The notes below the pieces were generated by a model. It saw nothing but the letters and a program-made list of their open reading frames with translations. It made no database searches and was not told the origin of the DNA. Made by a program: the position numbers and the translations under genes. Below are positions 8,671 through 16,783 of a DNA stretch of 64,000 nt, one piece after another. Source of the stretch: CAYTMY01 sp964618075 (GTDB lineage: Bacteria; Bacillota; Clostridia; Eubacteriales; Anaerofustaceae). Numbering within the stretch: the first letter of the stretch is position 1; the number at the start of each line of letters is the position of its first letter. The DNA is taken from NCBI GenBank assembly GCA_964618075.1, contig CAZTZO010000001.1:1-64000 (forward strand). The letters are read 5' to 3'.

Positions 8671-9855
8671 CTATTCCAGAATTGCCACACCCGGGAGTTC
8701 TTTACCCTCAAGCATTTCGAGCGAAGCACCTCCACCTGTTGAAATATGATCCATTTTATCCGTCAATCCAAATTCGGCTATAGCAGCCGCACTATCGCCA
8801 CCGCCGACTATCGTTAAAGCGCCGCTTTCTGACATTGAATAAGCGATCTCAAGCGTGCCATGATCGTAGTTACTCATCTCGAACACACCCATAGGCCCGT
8901 TGAATACAATTGTCTTGCTTTTCTTTATTACATCACTGAAAATATTTATCGTCTCTTCTCCGATATCAAGAGCCATTATATTAGAAGGTATCTCCTCGAC
9001 CGAATACATGGCTTTCGGTGTTGAATTGGAGAATTCAGTAGTGCCGTATATGTCTACAGGCAAATATATATTTACATTATTCACCCTTGCTTCTTTTAGA
9101 AGCTCACCCGCAAGCTCTACTTTATCTTCTTCAATTCGGGATATTCCCACGCTCTTACCCTGCGCCTTTAAAAAAGTATTGGACATGGCACCGCCGATAA
9201 TGATATTGTCGGCTTTTGTAAGAAGGTTTCGTATCACACCTATTTTATCGGATACCTTAGCGCCGCCCATTATAACCGTAAACGGTCTTTGTGGATTTTT
9301 AAGCGCATCAGAAAGAAATTTTACTTCTTTTTCTATAAGGAATCCGCCGTAAGCAGGAATATAATCAGCTACACCGACTGTCGAAGAATGCGCCCTGTGA
9401 GCGCAGCCGAACGCATCAAGTACAAAAATATCGCCGAAGCTTGCAAGTGCTTTCGAGAATTCCGGGTCATTACTCTCTTCTTCGGCTCTGAATCTTGTAT
9501 TCTGCAAAAGCATTATGCGAGCTGACGAATTCTGTAATTCCTTGTAATCATTTTTTGCTTTCTCTCCGATAACGGTATCATCATCGGAAAATATTACCTT
9601 TTCGTTTATGAGTTTTTCTAACTCCGCCGCCACAGGTTTTAAACTGAACTTATTGTCCGGCTTTCCTTTTGGTCTGCCCAAATGGGAGCAAAGAACCAAC
9701 TTTGCTCCGCATTCAAGTATATATTTTATAGTCGGTATCGTAGAAACAATTCTTAAGTTATCTGTAATTGAAAGATTCTCATCAAGCGGCACATTGAAAT
9801 CCACTCTCATAAGAACGGTTTTACCGTTTAAATCGGCACTTTTTATAGTTCTCAT
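8671..9855 (-). CDS. pgk: Phosphoglycerate kinase
   Basis: Transfers phosphate from 1,3-bisphosphoglycerate to ADP. The 394 residues are standard length. The N-terminal MRVDFNVPLDE signature, the CSHLGRPKG substrate loop, the hinge GPMGVFE and the C-terminal nucleotide motifs VGGGDSAAA and STGGGASLEML are intact. The gene lies between gap (19 bp upstream) and tpiA (10 bp downstream), in the usual order of a Firmicute glycolytic operon but without an adjacent cggR-type repressor gene. Confidence 0.98.
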   Translation of the reverse strand: MRTIKSADLNGKTVLMRVDFNVPLDENLSITDNLRIVSTIPTIKYILECGAKLVLCSHLGRPKGKPDNKFSLKPVAAELEKLINEKVIFSDDDTVIGEKAKNDYKELQNSSARIMLLQNTRFRAEEESNDPEFSKALASFGDIFVLDAFGCAHRAHSSTVGVADYIPAYGGFLIEKEVKFLSDALKNPQRPFTVIMGGAKVSDKIGVIRNLLTKADNIIIGGAMSNTFLKAQGKSVGISRIEEDKVELAGELLKEARVNNVNIYLPVDIYGTTEFSNSTPKAMYSVEEIPSNIMALDIGEETINIFSDVIKKSKTIVFNGPMGVFEMSNYDHGTLEIAYSMSESGALTIVGGGDSAAAIAEFGLTDKMDHISTGGGASLEMLEGKELPGVAILE

Positions 9856-9874
9856 TTCAAGCCTTCCGATCAGA

Positions 9875-10873
9875 TTATTTAGATGCTACATAAGATATCA
9901 AACGTACAAGCTGATTTGTATATGACATTTCATTGTCATACCATGAAACAACCTTTACAAGCTTTTTACCGTCAACTTCCATTATTGATGTAAGCTTAAG
10001 GTCGGCTAATGAACCGTATGTCATACCTATTATGTCTGAGGAAACTATCGGATCATTTGTTACGCCGAGTGTTTCATTGGCAGCTTTTGTAAAGGCGTCA
10101 TTGATTTGCTCTACAGTAGCGTCTTTTTCCAATTCACAAGTTAAATCCACTAAAGAGCCTGTTTTAACCGGCACTCTGAGAGCATAACCGTCGAGCTTAC
10201 CCTTAAGCTGAGGAAGCACAAGACCAACTGCTGCGGCTGCGCCTGTCGTGGTCGGGCAGATATTTTCTGCGGCTGCTCTTGCTCTGCGCAAATCTTTATG
10301 CGGGCCGTCAAGCGTTACCTGGTCGTTTGTATAACCGTGTACGGTTGTCATGAATCCCATTTTTAAACCAAAATTATCATCAAGGACCTTTGCTATAGGC
10401 GCAAGGCAGTTTGTAGTACAGCTTGCTCCTGATATAACAGTTTCAGTTCCATCGATGATATTATGGTTTACATTATAAACTATTGTTTTGATATCGCCCT
10501 TGCCCGGTGCAGAAATGAGTACCTTCTTTGCGCCTGCTTTAATATGTTTCTCGGCGTCTTCTTTCTTTGTGAATCTACCTGTAGATTCTATTACTACGTC
10601 AACCTTGAGTTTACCCCATGGAAGATTTTCCGGATCTTTTTCCGTGTAAATAGGTATATCCTTACCATCTACACATATCGCGCCTTCTTTTGCTACGATG
10701 CTGTCGGTTTTATATTTACCCTGGCAAGTATCGTATTTTAAAAGATGAGCCAAAGTTGTGGAATCCGTCAAATCGTTAATTGCCACGATTTCAAAATCAT
10801 TGTTTGCGAACATGAGTCTGAATGCAAGCCTTCCTATTCTGCCGAATCCGTTTATTGCAACCTTTGCTGTCAT
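9875..10873 (-). CDS. gap: Glyceraldehyde-3-phosphate dehydrogenase, type I
   Basis: Oxidises glyceraldehyde 3-phosphate with NAD and phosphate. A 332-residue protein with the N-terminal Rossmann motif [12 protein letters not shown], the catalytic Cys in [12 protein letters not shown] (about residue 152), the catalytic His in the TVHGYTNDQ region (about 178), and the C-terminal [17 protein letters not shown] helix. It heads gap-pgk-tpiA-gpmI, has a GGAGG ribosome site and is preceded by a good promoter. No central glycolytic gene regulator is next to it. Confidence 0.98.
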   Translation of the reverse strand: MTAKVAINGFGRIGRLAFRLMFANNDFEIVAINDLTDSTTLAHLLKYDTCQGKYKTDSIVAKEGAICVDGKDIPIYTEKDPENLPWGKLKVDVVIESTGRFTKKEDAEKHIKAGAKKVLISAPGKGDIKTIVYNVNHNIIDGTETVISGASCTTNCLAPIAKVLDDNFGLKMGFMTTVHGYTNDQVTLDGPHKDLRRARAAAENICPTTTGAAAAVGLVLPQLKGKLDGYALRVPVKTGSLVDLTCELEKDATVEQINDAFTKAANETLGVTNDPIVSSDIIGMTYGSLADLKLTSIMEVDGKKLVKVVSWYDNEMSYTNQLVRLISYVASK

Positions 10874-10915
10874 TTAAGACCTCCTGAAATATAAAATTAA
10901 TTTTCCGCAAAACTA

Positions 10916-10944
10916 AATATATCACACACGGTTGTGTTTTACAA
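10916..10944 (-). promoter_or_regulatory. Promoter of the glycolytic operon
   Basis: On the minus strand TTGTAA and TATATT are 17 bp apart. The -35 box directly abuts the ispA stop codon, so read-through from the ispA operon may also feed gap. The spacer holds a partial inverted repeat (ACACAACCGTGTGT), a possible operator. Confidence 0.6.
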
Positions 10945-11808
10945 CTATTTTTCCCTTGATGCTATTTTTATAACAATAGATTCTAATGCTTTTTTTCTAT
11001 CAGCAAAAGGCTTTAAAGCGTCGAGCGCATCTTTTAATAGCTCTGATATTTTTTCTCTTGACTTTTCAAGACCGTAAACGGAAATATAAGTCATTTGCCC
11101 CTTTTCTGCTTCACCGTTTTGCATATCTATTATATCGTCTGTTATCTGAAACATAAGACCCAGATTATTTGCATAGCGCTCAAGACTGTCGTATTGTTCG
11201 TTAGAAATGTTTGCTAAGAGCGCGCCGGATAGCACAGCGGCTCTTAATAAAGCGCCCGTTTTCTTTTTATATATAAAATCAAGCTTGGTTTTATCGTTTG
11301 TCTCTTCGTTATACAGCAAATCAGCCGCCTGACCTGATACCATTCCCCCTACACCCGCTCCATCGCTTATTAGCTTTGCCGCCTTCATATAATTACTCTT
11401 GTCTTTAACTTCTTCATAACCGTTTATTATGGTTTCAAAAGCAAGATTAAGCAAGGCATCGCCTGCAAGCACTGCCGTTGCGTATCCGAATTTTTTATGA
11501 TTTGTCGGCAATCCTCGCCTGAAGTCATCGTCGTCCATACATGGCAGATCATCGTGTATAAGTGAATAAGTGTGTATCATTTCCAAAGCGGCGGCAAGCT
11601 GTTCGGCAGCTTTTATTTCACCGTCCAACATATTGCAGGTTTCCAACAACAGAATTGGTCTTATTCGCTTTCCTCCGGTAAATAAGCTGTAATTCATGCT
11701 CTCATACAAATCTTGAGGATATTCTGTTTTTGGTATATATTTAATAAGCATCTTATCTACATATTCGCTGTTAAAAATTTTTAAATTATCATATTCATTA
11801 CTATTCAT
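10945..11808 (-). CDS. ispA: Polyprenyl synthetase, farnesyl diphosphate synthase type
   Basis: Condenses isopentenyl diphosphate with allylic diphosphates to give farnesyl (or geranyl) diphosphate for isoprenoids such as the undecaprenyl carrier. The first Asp-rich motif is HDDLPCMDDDDFRRG (about residue 85) with the two-residue insertion seen in short-chain bacterial enzymes, and the second is FQITDDIID (about 228). GGKRIRP binds the diphosphate. The ATG at 11808 overlaps the xseB stop by 8 bp; a TTG three codons earlier is the alternative. The gene order xseA-xseB-ispA is common in Firmicutes. Confidence 0.93.
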   Translation of the reverse strand: MNSNEYDNLKIFNSEYVDKMLIKYIPKTEYPQDLYESMNYSLFTGGKRIRPILLLETCNMLDGEIKAAEQLAAALEMIHTYSLIHDDLPCMDDDDFRRGLPTNHKKFGYATAVLAGDALLNLAFETIINGYEEVKDKSNYMKAAKLISDGAGVGGMVSGQAADLLYNEETNDKTKLDFIYKKKTGALLRAAVLSGALLANISNEQYDSLERYANNLGLMFQITDDIIDMQNGEAEKGQMTYISVYGLEKSREKISELLKDALDALKPFADRKKALESIVIKIASREK

Positions 11809-12013
11809 AGTCTTCAAATTTTATTTCACCGGCCTCTATAGTTAGTTTTTTTACTTTTTCTTCGGCTTTATTCAGTTCTTCACTTAAGCTTTTGAGTAAC
11901 GTGATGCCCTCTTCATACAAGTCAACGGACTGCTTTAAAGTAACGTCCTGTTGTATCTGTTCTGCAATGCCTTCCAGTCTTTCCAGCTTTTTTTCAAATG
12001 ATTCTTTACTCAC
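11801..12013 (-). CDS. xseB: Exodeoxyribonuclease VII small subunit
   Basis: A 70-residue helical protein with the family pattern FEKKLERLEGIAEQIQQ, LKQSVDLYEEGITLLK and LNKAEEKVKKL. XseB subunits assemble around XseA to form the ATP-independent ssDNA exonuclease. It starts at a GTG that overlaps the end of xseA by 8 bp, with AGGAAAG just before it, and overlaps the ispA start, so xseA-xseB-ispA are translationally coupled. Confidence 0.93.
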   Translation of the reverse strand: MSKESFEKKLERLEGIAEQIQQDVTLKQSVDLYEEGITLLKSLSEELNKAEEKVKKLTIEAGEIKFEDYE

Positions 12014-13223
12014 AAACTTTCCTCATTTCAATGTTTTCCACACGCGCTTTTATTGTTTTGTTTTCTCCGACAAAATCAGCTTTATCGTTTTCTTTTAAAT
12101 TATCAGCCTTTGCCAATTCCCCATTTATTTCCAAAGCGAAAAATCCTCTTTTTAATACCTTTTCAAATGACATGCTGTCAAGAAGCTTTGATAGGTAATT
12201 GTTCTTTTCTCGGTACATCTGCATTTTATGAGAAATTTTTATATTCATTAGCTTAAAAGTATTATCAAGCATATTTTTATAGCGTTTTAAGTGTTCGTTC
12301 ATACCCTCTGAAAAGTATTTCTCTTTTATCCTTTTTAGCTGCGTTATTCTGTCGGTAATGCTTGAATATGCACCTTCAATAATCATTGTTTTAAAGCCTT
12401 CAATTGTGAACAGCACGTCCTTTAAATCCGGCACACTAAGCTCGGCCGCTGCCGAAGGTGTAGGGGCTCTCATATCTGCAATAAAATCGGCGATCGTAAA
12501 ATCCGTTTCGTGCCCTACTCCGGATATTATAGGTATATCAGAAGTATATATGCTATTAGCAACGTTTAGCTCATTGAAAGCCCAAAGCTCCTCAATGGAA
12601 CCCCCGCCTCTTGCTAAAATTATCAAGTCTGAAACGTGATTGTTATTTATTGTTTCTATCATATTTGATATCTGCTCAGAAGCATTTTCACCTTGCACAA
12701 GAACAGGACATACTATAATGGTCGTATATAAGCATCTGCGCTTAATAACGGAAATAATGTCTCTCACAGCCGCTCCGGTAGGTGAGGTAATAACTGCGAT
12801 TCGCTCAGGAAGAAAAGGAATCTGCTTTTTTCTATCCTTATCAAAGTATCCTTTATCTTTTAATTCTGTCAATAATTTGACATATTGCTCGTAAAGCTCC
12901 CCTATCCCGTTTTTTTCCATTGAATTTACGTAAACCTGATAATTGCCGTTTTTTTCGTAAACACCGATTCTGCCTCTTACTCTCACGCTGTCGCCGTCAA
13001 CAGGGTGAAAATTCAAATAATAAGCAGCATTTTTGAACATTACGCAATTAAGCTTCGAATCATCATCCTTTAGTGAAAAATAAAGATGTCCTGATGAATG
13101 ATGTTTAAAGTTTGATATCTCTCCCTGAACAAATACATCCGATAATACTTCATCAGACGATAATAAACGGGATATATATTTATTAAGTTCGCTTACGCTG
13201 AGTACAGTAAAATCAGTGTTCAT
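12006..13223 (-). CDS. xseA: Exodeoxyribonuclease VII large subunit
   Basis: Catalytic subunit of exonuclease VII. The start is the ATG at 13223 (MNTDFTVLSVSELNKYI), which has AGGG upstream; the longer frame runs back into the previous gene. The 405-residue protein has the N-terminal OB-fold (VQGEISNFKHHSSGHLYFSL), the conserved central core ITSPTGAAVRDII, the ARGGGSIEELWAFN and SGVGHETDFTIADF catalytic motifs, then a long coiled-coil region that meets XseB. It overlaps the upstream TsaD-like gene by 11 bp. Confidence 0.95.
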   Translation of the reverse strand: MNTDFTVLSVSELNKYISRLLSSDEVLSDVFVQGEISNFKHHSSGHLYFSLKDDDSKLNCVMFKNAAYYLNFHPVDGDSVRVRGRIGVYEKNGNYQVYVNSMEKNGIGELYEQYVKLLTELKDKGYFDKDRKKQIPFLPERIAVITSPTGAAVRDIISVIKRRCLYTTIIVCPVLVQGENASEQISNMIETINNNHVSDLIILARGGGSIEELWAFNELNVANSIYTSDIPIISGVGHETDFTIADFIADMRAPTPSAAAELSVPDLKDVLFTIEGFKTMIIEGAYSSITDRITQLKRIKEKYFSEGMNEHLKRYKNMLDNTFKLMNIKISHKMQMYREKNNYLSKLLDSMSFEKVLKRGFFALEINGELAKADNLKENDKADFVGENKTIKARVENIEMRKVCE

Positions 13224-14157
13224 AATTTTCCCTATAATAATCATTGCCCAATAATGCAATACCTACGGCATTATCACAGGATAGTCCCTTCTTGGCAAAA
13301 TAAAAATGTAGATTGTTTCGGTTTAATAGTGCAAAATAATTTCTTAAGAAAATGCTTTCTGATACTCCGCCGGTAAATAAAACGTCGGAAACATTTTCTT
13401 TATCGCAAACATAATTCAGAGCTTTTTTTAAGCTTTCGCATATACATATAAAAACGGCTTTTATAATAATGTCTTTATTTTCGATCGAATTAAAGTCTCT
13501 TTTTATTTGAGCCTCTGCTCCGGAAAAGCTAATATCAGCTCCGCGAACGGATGGTGCTATTTTGTAGTCTGATAATGGTGTTGAAGTTGATAAATCATCC
13601 ATTGCTTCCCCGCATGGGAATTTCATTTTACACATTACCCCGACGCGGTCGATAAGCTGTCCTGCGCTTATATCAATAGTTTTGCCTATGATTTGTGAAT
13701 TAATTGTCGATTTTTTCTTTTCGCATAGCAATATTTCTGTCGTTCCGCCCGACAAATGCAGTGCAACAAAAGAATCGTTATCTATTTTCTCATTTAAAAC
13801 TAAAGCAGAGCGGATATGTCCCTGTTGATGAGAAAAACAGCATACAGGCACATTCAACACTTTTGAAATTGTCCTTGCAACAGAGGTGCCTGCTCTAAAG
13901 CATGGCATATATGAACCGTTTACGTTTCTGGGACGTTCGGAAACGCTTACCGCACGGATATTTGCGTAATCCAAGGAAATATCATCAAACATATCAGGTA
14001 AATTGTTTATATGCTGAAAGAAAGCCTCTGATTGACGAAGCCCCAAAGAGCCTTCTTTTACTTTAAGCAGCTTCCTCTTGTCATTAATGATTGTTCCGTT
14101 TTGATCAACTATCGCGATAGAAGTCGTATAATTGCTTGTATCGATACCTAAAATCAT
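13213..14157 (-). CDS. TsaD/Kae1-like ASKHA protein (M22 family paralogue)
   Basis: A 314-residue ASKHA-fold protein of the M22/TsaD family but distinct from the true TsaD at 22811-23815. It begins ILGIDTSNYTTSIAIVD (phosphate 1 loop) and keeps the metal-site pair as HQQGH (about residue 106) where TsaD has HMAGH, followed by HLSGGTTEILL and a C-terminal FTGGVSESIFLRNYF. Similar genes sit between nusB and xseA in other Clostridia, usually annotated as O-sialoglycoprotein endopeptidase. Its function is not established; nothing else here suggests a second t6A synthase. Start overlaps the nusB stop (ATGA). Confidence 0.8.
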   Translation of the reverse strand: MILGIDTSNYTTSIAIVDQNGTIINDKRKLLKVKEGSLGLRQSEAFFQHINNLPDMFDDISLDYANIRAVSVSERPRNVNGSYMPCFRAGTSVARTISKVLNVPVCCFSHQQGHIRSALVLNEKIDNDSFVALHLSGGTTEILLCEKKKSTINSQIIGKTIDISAGQLIDRVGVMCKMKFPCGEAMDDLSTSTPLSDYKIAPSVRGADISFSGAEAQIKRDFNSIENKDIIIKAVFICICESLKKALNYVCDKENVSDVLFTGGVSESIFLRNYFALLNRNNLHFYFAKKGLSCDNAVGIALLGNDYYRENYEH

Positions 14158-14558
14158 TGCTTGCCGTCTGTATAAATATTATTGAGTACGCCATTTACAA
14201 ATATACTGTCCTTTTCATCGCAGTATTCATATGCAAGAGTAACGGCTTCGTCTATTGCAGTCACGTCCGGCACGCTTTCGTTAAATTTAAGCTCGTATAC
14301 TCCCAATCTGAGTAAGGCTATAACGGTTTTGGGCAGTCTTTCTATTTTCCATCCTGTTTTCAGATGCTTTGATATTATATCGTCTATAGTATCCTTCATT
14401 TCAACTATGCTCTTTATAGTTTGTGAAGCATATTCGCCCTGTACCCCTTTAAGCTCTTCTTCCTTAAGAAAGCGCTCATATTGTTTATCGAAATCATCGT
14501 AAAATTCCATTTGAAAAATAATTCTAAATATTTTTTCTCTTGCTTCGCTTCTTTTCAT
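14154..14558 (-). CDS. nusB: Transcription antitermination factor NusB
   Basis: A 134-residue all-helical protein with the NusB pattern: SEAREKIFRIIFQMEF at the N-terminus and a C-terminal KTVIALLRLGVYELKF, PDVTAIDEAVTLAYEY and FVNGVLNNI. NusB with S10 binds boxA RNA and promotes rRNA antitermination. It ends in an ATGA overlap with the TsaD-like gene and lies 16 bp after the SpoU methylase, so an RNA-related operon runs from spoU to ispA. Confidence 0.95.
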   Translation of the reverse strand: MKRSEAREKIFRIIFQMEFYDDFDKQYERFLKEEELKGVQGEYASQTIKSIVEMKDTIDDIISKHLKTGWKIERLPKTVIALLRLGVYELKFNESVPDVTAIDEAVTLAYEYCDEKDSIFVNGVLNNIYTDGKQ

Positions 14559-14574
14559 CTTATACCACCGTTTA

Positions 14575-15339
14575 TCAATAACCTTTTAATTTATACATAA
14601 GTACTGTTGCCGCACAAGCAGCATTGAGGGATTCACATTTGTCTGAAATCGGTATTCGAACTGTTTTATCAGAATAATGCAGTATATTTTCGCTTATACC
14701 ATTCCCCTCGTTTCCAACAACCAATATATATTTATCTTTAATGCCATTTATATTCTCATCACCATTGATATCCGAACAAATCAGTTGGTAATCGTTCTCA
14801 ACAAGCTTATGTATGATATCAAAAGAAATATCATATATTTTTATTTGGAAAAGACTTCCGGCAGCAGCCCGTACGCTTTTCTGTGAATAACAGGCTGCAC
14901 AGCCTTCGTTCAAAAGAACAGCGTCGTAACCGGCACAAACCGCGCTTCTTATTATTGCTCCTACATTGTCAGGATTTTGTACATTATCGAGTAATACGAG
15001 TCTGTTACCCACAATATTATCATTATCAGTAAATGGCCTTTTATATATTCCCATTATACCCTGAGGATTGATCAAAACGCTAAGGTATTTATATAAAGAA
15101 GGAGTAACATAATATATCGCCTCGGCAAAATTCGCACCTAAAATACCTCTGTACTTTTCGTCGGCAATTATATAATCGGCAATAAATCCATTCTTTGCGT
15201 TGTCAAATACAAACTTTTCACCTTCGATAATAAACTGACTATTGAGCTTTCTGTATTTCGATTCATATAATTTTTTCGCAGTCTTTATAATTTCATTAGT
15301 TTTTGAGGAAATCGTCTCGTTGTTATATGTATAATTCAT
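14575..15339 (-). CDS. SpoU/TrmH-family RNA 2'-O-methyltransferase
   Basis: A 254-residue SPOUT methyltransferase. After an N-terminal substrate-binding domain (SKYRKLNSQFIIEGEKFV), the knot domain has motif 1 NPDNVGAIIRSAVCAG (about residue 120), motif 2 VVGNEGNGIS (about 212) and motif 3 ESLNAACAATVLMY. The family methylates ribose in rRNA or tRNA using SAM. The N-terminal domain resembles RlmB/TsnR-like 23S rRNA enzymes, but the target nucleotide cannot be assigned. Its start overlaps the end of the KtrB-like gene by 17 bp. Confidence 0.9.
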   Translation of the reverse strand: MNYTYNNETISSKTNEIIKTAKKLYESKYRKLNSQFIIEGEKFVFDNAKNGFIADYIIADEKYRGILGANFAEAIYYVTPSLYKYLSVLINPQGIMGIYKRPFTDNDNIVGNRLVLLDNVQNPDNVGAIIRSAVCAGYDAVLLNEGCAACYSQKSVRAAAGSLFQIKIYDISFDIIHKLVENDYQLICSDINGDENINGIKDKYILVVGNEGNGISENILHYSDKTVRIPISDKCESLNAACAATVLMYKLKGY

Positions 15340-16633
15340 TATCGGATTCCTTCAATAAAATTTCGCTCTCGGAAACACCTCTTATTTTCAAATGATATAA
15401 TAAATAGATAATTCCATACCTTCCGAGCAGCATTACAAATGTTAAAATATATTTTCCAACTATAGAAAAACTGCTTAGCTCTTTAAGAGCTGTTCCCGAT
15501 GAAAAGAAAGCGGACACTATCTGAAAGGCTATTATACCAAGAGATGTATCTTCAAAAAATGATAACAATACAGTAAAGATAAAGACAGACAAAATGCTTA
15601 ACGCAATTATTGTCGTAGCATTTTTGTATTGTGCGTTGTTATTGTCGGTTTTTTTAATCAATGTATTTATTATATACTTCCCAAACAAAAATACCGATTG
15701 ATACCCTATTGAGCTGCCTGTTGAAGCATAAGCATTCCCCAAAGACATCATTAAAATATATAATACGGCAGTTTGTGCGCTAAAAGCCGTTGTGTTAAGC
15801 ATATTTATATTGGCAGTTTTAGCGCATGGATAGATACAAAGTGAATTAAATAACTTTTGATACCAGCTCATACCATCGAACAATTCGCCGTTCCATTCCA
15901 AGATAGCAGTAAGTAAACCGAAAAATACTATACATATAAGAACGGATATTAAAACAAATTTTGTGTTCTTTTTCCAATTAGAGTAGCTTTGATTTATCAT
16001 ATCAGCAATTATTACGGCGCCTATAATTCCGAATACAGTTAAAACAAGCGTTGTGAAGGAAAACATTACGTTTGATGATATTAATACCGAGGCTTCATTC
16101 GGCAAAATACTGATACCGCAATTTGTAAATGCACTTACTGCAGTAAAGAAGCTTATAAATAAACCGCGTGCAAAACCGTAAGCAGGAATAAACGTCGCTG
16201 CATACATAACACTTCCCAATATTTCAAATACAAACGTGTATATAATCATATATAAGCTTAAACGAGGTAAAAAGCTTTTGTTTGAAGGCTGAAAACTGAT
16301 ATTTTCAAACTTGTTTCTTCTTATGATAATGGACTCACCGCTTTTTATTATTATTACGGCAAGCAAAATCATTATGAATAACGCGCTTATTTGAGTTTCG
16401 ATTAAAATAAAAATGCATCCTATTTGAGACCATGTTGTTGCATTGTTGACAATACTTGCACCGTTGAGAGTGAAAGAAGAAACCGAAGTAAAAAGTGCTG
16501 TCTGAAAATCAATAGAATTATTTTCATTTACAGAGACTGGCAGCATAAACAATGCACAAAAAATCGCTATAAAAATAACGGCTGTGATCAATAATACTAT
16601 GGGAAGAGAAATATTTTTATTTATTGATTTCAT
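15323..16633 (-). CDS. TrkH/KtrB-like potassium uptake protein (divergent)
   Basis: A 436-residue membrane protein with about ten hydrophobic segments arranged as repeated M-P-M units. Each of four pore loops keeps a glycine: FTLNGAS (about residue 55), AFTNCGISIL (about 163), ASTGSSIG (about 305) and FFSSGTALKEL (about 378); the final KYILTFVMLLGRYGIIYLL resembles the conserved C-terminus of Trk/Ktr subunits. These proteins import K+ (or Na+) with a cytoplasmic KtrA/TrkA gate, but no such gene is next to it. The filter sequences are unusual, so ion specificity is uncertain. Confidence 0.7.
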   Translation of the reverse strand: MKSINKNISLPIVLLITAVIFIAIFCALFMLPVSVNENNSIDFQTALFTSVSSFTLNGASIVNNATTWSQIGCIFILIETQISALFIMILLAVIIIKSGESIIIRRNKFENISFQPSNKSFLPRLSLYMIIYTFVFEILGSVMYAATFIPAYGFARGLFISFFTAVSAFTNCGISILPNEASVLISSNVMFSFTTLVLTVFGIIGAVIIADMINQSYSNWKKNTKFVLISVLICIVFFGLLTAILEWNGELFDGMSWYQKLFNSLCIYPCAKTANINMLNTTAFSAQTAVLYILMMSLGNAYASTGSSIGYQSVFLFGKYIINTLIKKTDNNNAQYKNATTIIALSILSVFIFTVLLSFFEDTSLGIIAFQIVSAFFSSGTALKELSSFSIVGKYILTFVMLLGRYGIIYLLYHLKIRGVSESEILLKESDNELYI

Positions 16634-16720
16634 ATCGTTCCTTCCTATTGATTATACCGTACATAGATATTGTATCACATACATTGTTAAGGAAAATTAC
16701 AGATTAAATACATGGTTCGG

Positions 16721-16749
16721 TTGTTTTTCTTATATGTTTAAGATATAAT
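16721..16749 (+). promoter_or_regulatory. sigma-A promoter
   Basis: TTGTTT and TATAAT are 17 bp apart, just before the membrane hydrolase-like gene. The predicted transcript start (about 16756) leaves a very short leader. Confidence 0.65.
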
Positions 16750-16783
16750 AATTGTAACAAATTTGAAACGGGTTATTAGATAT

